From: Enterococcus lactis
GTDB lineage: Bacteria > Bacillota > Bacilli > Lactobacillales > Enterococcaceae
Assembly: GCF_015751045.1 (NCBI RefSeq)
Contig: NZ_BNJW01000006.1
Location: forward strand, 1-64,000
DNA length: 64,000 bases
Direction: 5' to 3'
Position numbers and translations under genes: made by a program. Numbering within the stretch: position 1 is the first letter of the stretch; each line of letters begins with the position of its first letter. Below the pieces are notes generated by a model. That model made no database searches. It saw only the letters and a list, made by a program, of their open reading frames with translations, and was not told where the DNA came from. This document shows, one piece after another, positions 61,986-64,000 of the stretch.

Positions 61986-62027
61986 CTGCAGCAATCGGTT
62001 TTTATAAAGGTTGCTGCAGTTTTTTTA
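61986..62027 (+). terminator. hairpin between empC and srtC (terminator or attenuator)
   Basis: CTGCAGCAA (61986-61994) pairs perfectly with TTGCTGCAG (62011-62019), followed by T8, only 14 bases after the empC stop and 19 before the sortase start. As no promoter is evident before srtC, it probably acts as a partial terminator that lowers sortase relative to pilin. Confidence 0.75.
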
Positions 62028-62045
62028 AATAAGAAGGTGAAGAAA

Positions 62046-62939
62046 ATGAAAAAGAAAACAGAGAAAAGACCTCAAACAAAAATCAGTATGTTATTACAAT
62101 TATTCATGGCAGTGATGTTTCTTACAGGAGCTGCAGTTTTTACATATCCATTTTTAGCTGATGCTCTCAGCAATTATTTGGACCAAAGAAGGATCGAGAA
62201 TTATCAAAAACAGCTTGCACGAGAGAAAGAAGAAAAACATGAGCAACGATTAGCAGTACAAGAAAAGAAAAATCAGGCGCTTGCTAGTACGGCAGCCATC
62301 CCAGGAATGGGTCAAGTCAAAGATCCTTTTGAACAAGCGGTTAGAGATGTCCGAAATCCAGGAAAAGAATACTACGAACAACATATGATCGGAGCAATCT
62401 ATATTCCAAAAATCAATGTTAGCTTGCCTTTATTCGATGAAACAAATGATCTTTTATTAGATAGAGGAGCGACAGTTCTACAAGGTACCTCTTTTCCAAT
62501 TGGAGGAGAAAATACACATTCCGTCATTACCGCCCATAGCGGTGTTGCTGAGAAAAAATTGTTTACAGATCTTGAAAAAATGGAGAAAAATGACCGTTTC
62601 TATCTTGAAGTATATGGTCAGATGCTCGCTTATGAAGTCGTTGAGAAAATCGTTGTCCTTCCAACAAAAACAGATACATTAGCAATCAGAGAAAAACAGG
62701 ATCTGGTCACACTTATTACTTGCACACCTTATACTGTGAACACCCACAGGTTACTAGTGACAGGGAAGCGAGTCCCCTTTACAGAAGAAGCCTCTTCGAA
62801 GATGGAAAAGACAAAAAGATACCATCTTTATCGATTACTTGCGCTCTTATTAGGTGTATTGCTAATACTAACTCTTTTCGGTTATTGGGGTTATCGAAAA
62901 TTTAAAAGACAAAAACAACCAAAGAAAAATAACAGATGA
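62046..62939 (+). CDS. srtC: class C sortase (pilus polymerase)
   Basis: A 297-residue membrane-bound transpeptidase that joins pilin subunits. N-terminal membrane helix (about 15-40), lid with the class C motif DPF in QVKDPFEQAV, catalytic His164 in ITAHSG, Cys226 in LITCTPYTVNTHR and Arg235, and a second C-terminal membrane helix (about 258-280). All catalytic residues are present. ATG 62046 follows AAGAAGGTG; the GTG nine bases earlier is part of the ribosome site. It completes the pilus locus. Confidence 0.95.
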   Translation: MKKKTEKRPQTKISMLLQLFMAVMFLTGAAVFTYPFLADALSNYLDQRRIENYQKQLAREKEEKHEQRLAVQEKKNQALASTAAIPGMGQVKDPFEQAVRDVRNPGKEYYEQHMIGAIYIPKINVSLPLFDETNDLLLDRGATVLQGTSFPIGGENTHSVITAHSGVAEKKLFTDLEKMEKNDRFYLEVYGQMLAYEVVEKIVVLPTKTDTLAIREKQDLVTLITCTPYTVNTHRLLVTGKRVPFTEEASSKMEKTKRYHLYRLLALLLGVLLILTLFGYWGYRKFKRQKQPKKNNR

Positions 62940-63122
62940 TAGACCAATTATTAAGAATAACATAATAAATTTAAGCTGCTTGGAAGAGACAAACGCGATT
63001 AAATCGCCTATTTCCAGTTTTTTTGAACGTTTTCTAAAATGACATTTTACAGGTAAGCCAACTTGTTTCACAAAGGCTTCTTTGATATTGTAGAAGCAAG
63101 AAGAAAGATGGAGGGATTTTTT

Positions 63123-63797
63123 ATGGCAAAAATCATGGTAGTCGAGGATGAAGAAATCATTCGACAATTGATTATGGAAGAACTTGAGAAATGGCAATTC
63201 GAAACCTTTGGAACGACCGATTTCAACCAAGTATTTTCAGACTTTGAAAGAGAAGAACCACAGCTTGTATTGCTAGACATCAATCTTCCTGTTTTGGATG
63301 GGTATTATTGGTGTCAAAAAATACGTGAAGTATCGAAAGTACCGATCATTTTTATCTCCAGCAGGAATACGAATATGGACATGATCATGGCCATGAACAT
63401 GGGAGCAGATGATTTTGTGACAAAGCCTTTCCAAATCGATGTACTGATTGCCAAAATCAATGCGTTGCTTCGCCGTTCTTATAATTACACAGAATTATCC
63501 AGTGAGATGATGAGCCATAATGGTATTACGTTGAATGTCGACAACGGAAGTATGGAGATCAATGGAGAGATCATTGATTTGAGCAAAAATGAATACCGCC
63601 TGCTATTTATTTTGATGAAACACAACGGAAAGATCTTAAGCCGTGAAAAATTGCTGCGAGCACTTTGGGATGACGAGCGGTTTGTAGATGACAATACATT
63701 GACAGTGAACATCAATCGGTTACGCCGAAAAATCGAACAGGCAGGTATCCAAGGATATATCGAAACAAAAGTAGGACAGGGATATATCGTTCCCTGA
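63123..63797 (+). CDS. OmpR-family response regulator
   Basis: A 224-residue regulator. Receiver domain 1-120 with the acidic pocket at Asp9, phospho-acceptor Asp52 in LLDINLPVLDG, Thr/Ser and Lys in FISS and VTKPF; winged-helix DNA-binding domain from about 128 with LSKNEYRLLFILMKHNGKILSREKLLRALWDDERFVDDNTLTVNINRLRRKIE. The sequence resembles BceR/GraR-type regulators of antibiotic-peptide resistance. GGAGGG stands before ATG 63123; the longer frame upstream is rejected. A kinase gene follows after 17 bases. Confidence 0.92.
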   Translation: MAKIMVVEDEEIIRQLIMEELEKWQFETFGTTDFNQVFSDFEREEPQLVLLDINLPVLDGYYWCQKIREVSKVPIIFISSRNTNMDMIMAMNMGADDFVTKPFQIDVLIAKINALLRRSYNYTELSSEMMSHNGITLNVDNGSMEINGEIIDLSKNEYRLLFILMKHNGKILSREKLLRALWDDERFVDDNTLTVNINRLRRKIEQAGIQGYIETKVGQGYIVP

Positions 63798-63814
63798 AAG
63801 GATGAGCTTTTAAG

Positions 63815-64000
63815 ATGAATTTCTTTAAATATTTGAAAGATCAGTGGACATTGATCTTGGGATGGCTGTTTTTTATTGCCTTAACGATCTTTGTGATGTG
63901 GCTAGCCCCAAATATCAAAGTGGATTTGAGTACGATTGCTTATTTAGCTTTGATCGAGGGCGTCTTTCTGATTTTTTATCTGCTAGGTGGCTACTTGAGC
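63815..64000 (+). CDS. sensor histidine kinase, N-terminal part only (cut by window end)
   Basis: From ATG 63815 an open frame runs to the window end for 62 codons. It starts MNFFKYLKDQWTLILGWLFF and has two hydrophobic segments separated by a very short extracellular loop (APNIKVDLST), the layout of intramembrane-sensing BceS/GraS-type kinases. The partner response regulator is directly upstream. Catalytic domains lie outside the window. Confidence 0.75.
   Translation, partial: MNFFKYLKDQWTLILGWLFFIALTIFVMWLAPNIKVDLSTIAYLALIEGVFLIFYLLGGYLS

Noticed and set aside
62940-63060. GCGATTAAATCGC hairpin as srtC terminator
   Set aside because: Only a five-base stem with a three-base loop, and the T tract begins 11 bases later, so it is too weak to call.

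Overview
The window looks like chromosomal DNA of a low-GC Firmicute, almost certainly the Enterococcus faecium group. The evidence is an EfaCBA manganese transporter, a three-pilin plus class C sortase cluster of the EmpABC/EbpABC type, LuxS, lysine made by the acetylated diaminopimelate route, and enterococcal-looking promoters and terminators. It opens inside a 5S rRNA gene (end of an rRNA operon) and closes inside a sensor kinase gene. I saw no prophage, transposase, CRISPR array or tRNA; the mobile-looking content is limited to three related non-coding repeats.

Layout. 0-4 kb: 5S rRNA, glutathione peroxidase, then a sulphur block on the minus strand (luxS; mccA-mccB for homocysteine to cysteine). 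mccAB is preceded by a promoter, a 31-codon leader ORF with three consecutive Cys codons, and a terminator: a candidate cysteine attenuator. 4-7.5 kb: efp, a membrane J-domain protein, an alkylsulfatase. 7.7-16.7 kb: nine-gene lysine operon lysA-dapF-dapA-dapB-dapH-asd-lysC-dapL-patA. 16.9-21.2 kb: NADH oxidase/peroxidase, a DUF421 membrane protein, and a Y-family polymerase plus YolD pair behind a perfect LexA-type box. 21.2-26 kb: galactose uptake and use (permease, galM, galK) with a divergent AraC regulator. 26-35 kb: flavodoxin-like oxidoreductase with a small overlapping ORF, a membrane LysM protein, an amino acid permease, efaCBA with two DtxR-type operators, queG, a secreted LysM protein.

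35-49.7 kb: a PEPCK-like kinase, a DadA-like oxidase, an MFS exporter with a leader terminator, a frameshifted GyrI-like gene, argR, a phosphohexomutase, then an oxidative-stress block (Ohr, RclA/MerA-type flavoprotein disulfide reductase, cysteine hydrolase, TetR regulator), SRAP protein, flavin reductase, ArsR-type regulator and manganese catalase. 49.8-54.1 kb: a CUT1 sugar ABC transporter without its ATPase, followed by YesL-like and PAP2 genes. 54.4-62.9 kb: the pilus operon, with a vWA tip adhesin, a basal-type pilin, the major pilin, an intra-operon hairpin and sortase C. 63.1-64 kb: a two-component system, cut by the window end.

The most interesting signals are regulatory: the Cys-codon leader upstream of mccAB (3.5-3.76 kb), the leader terminator before the MFS exporter (39.7 kb), the perfect inverted repeat in the pilus promoter region (54.3 kb), and the TTGTGA-ended repeat family (18.3, 19.2 and 46.3 kb). 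All functional names are from reading protein motifs by eye; no database search was possible.
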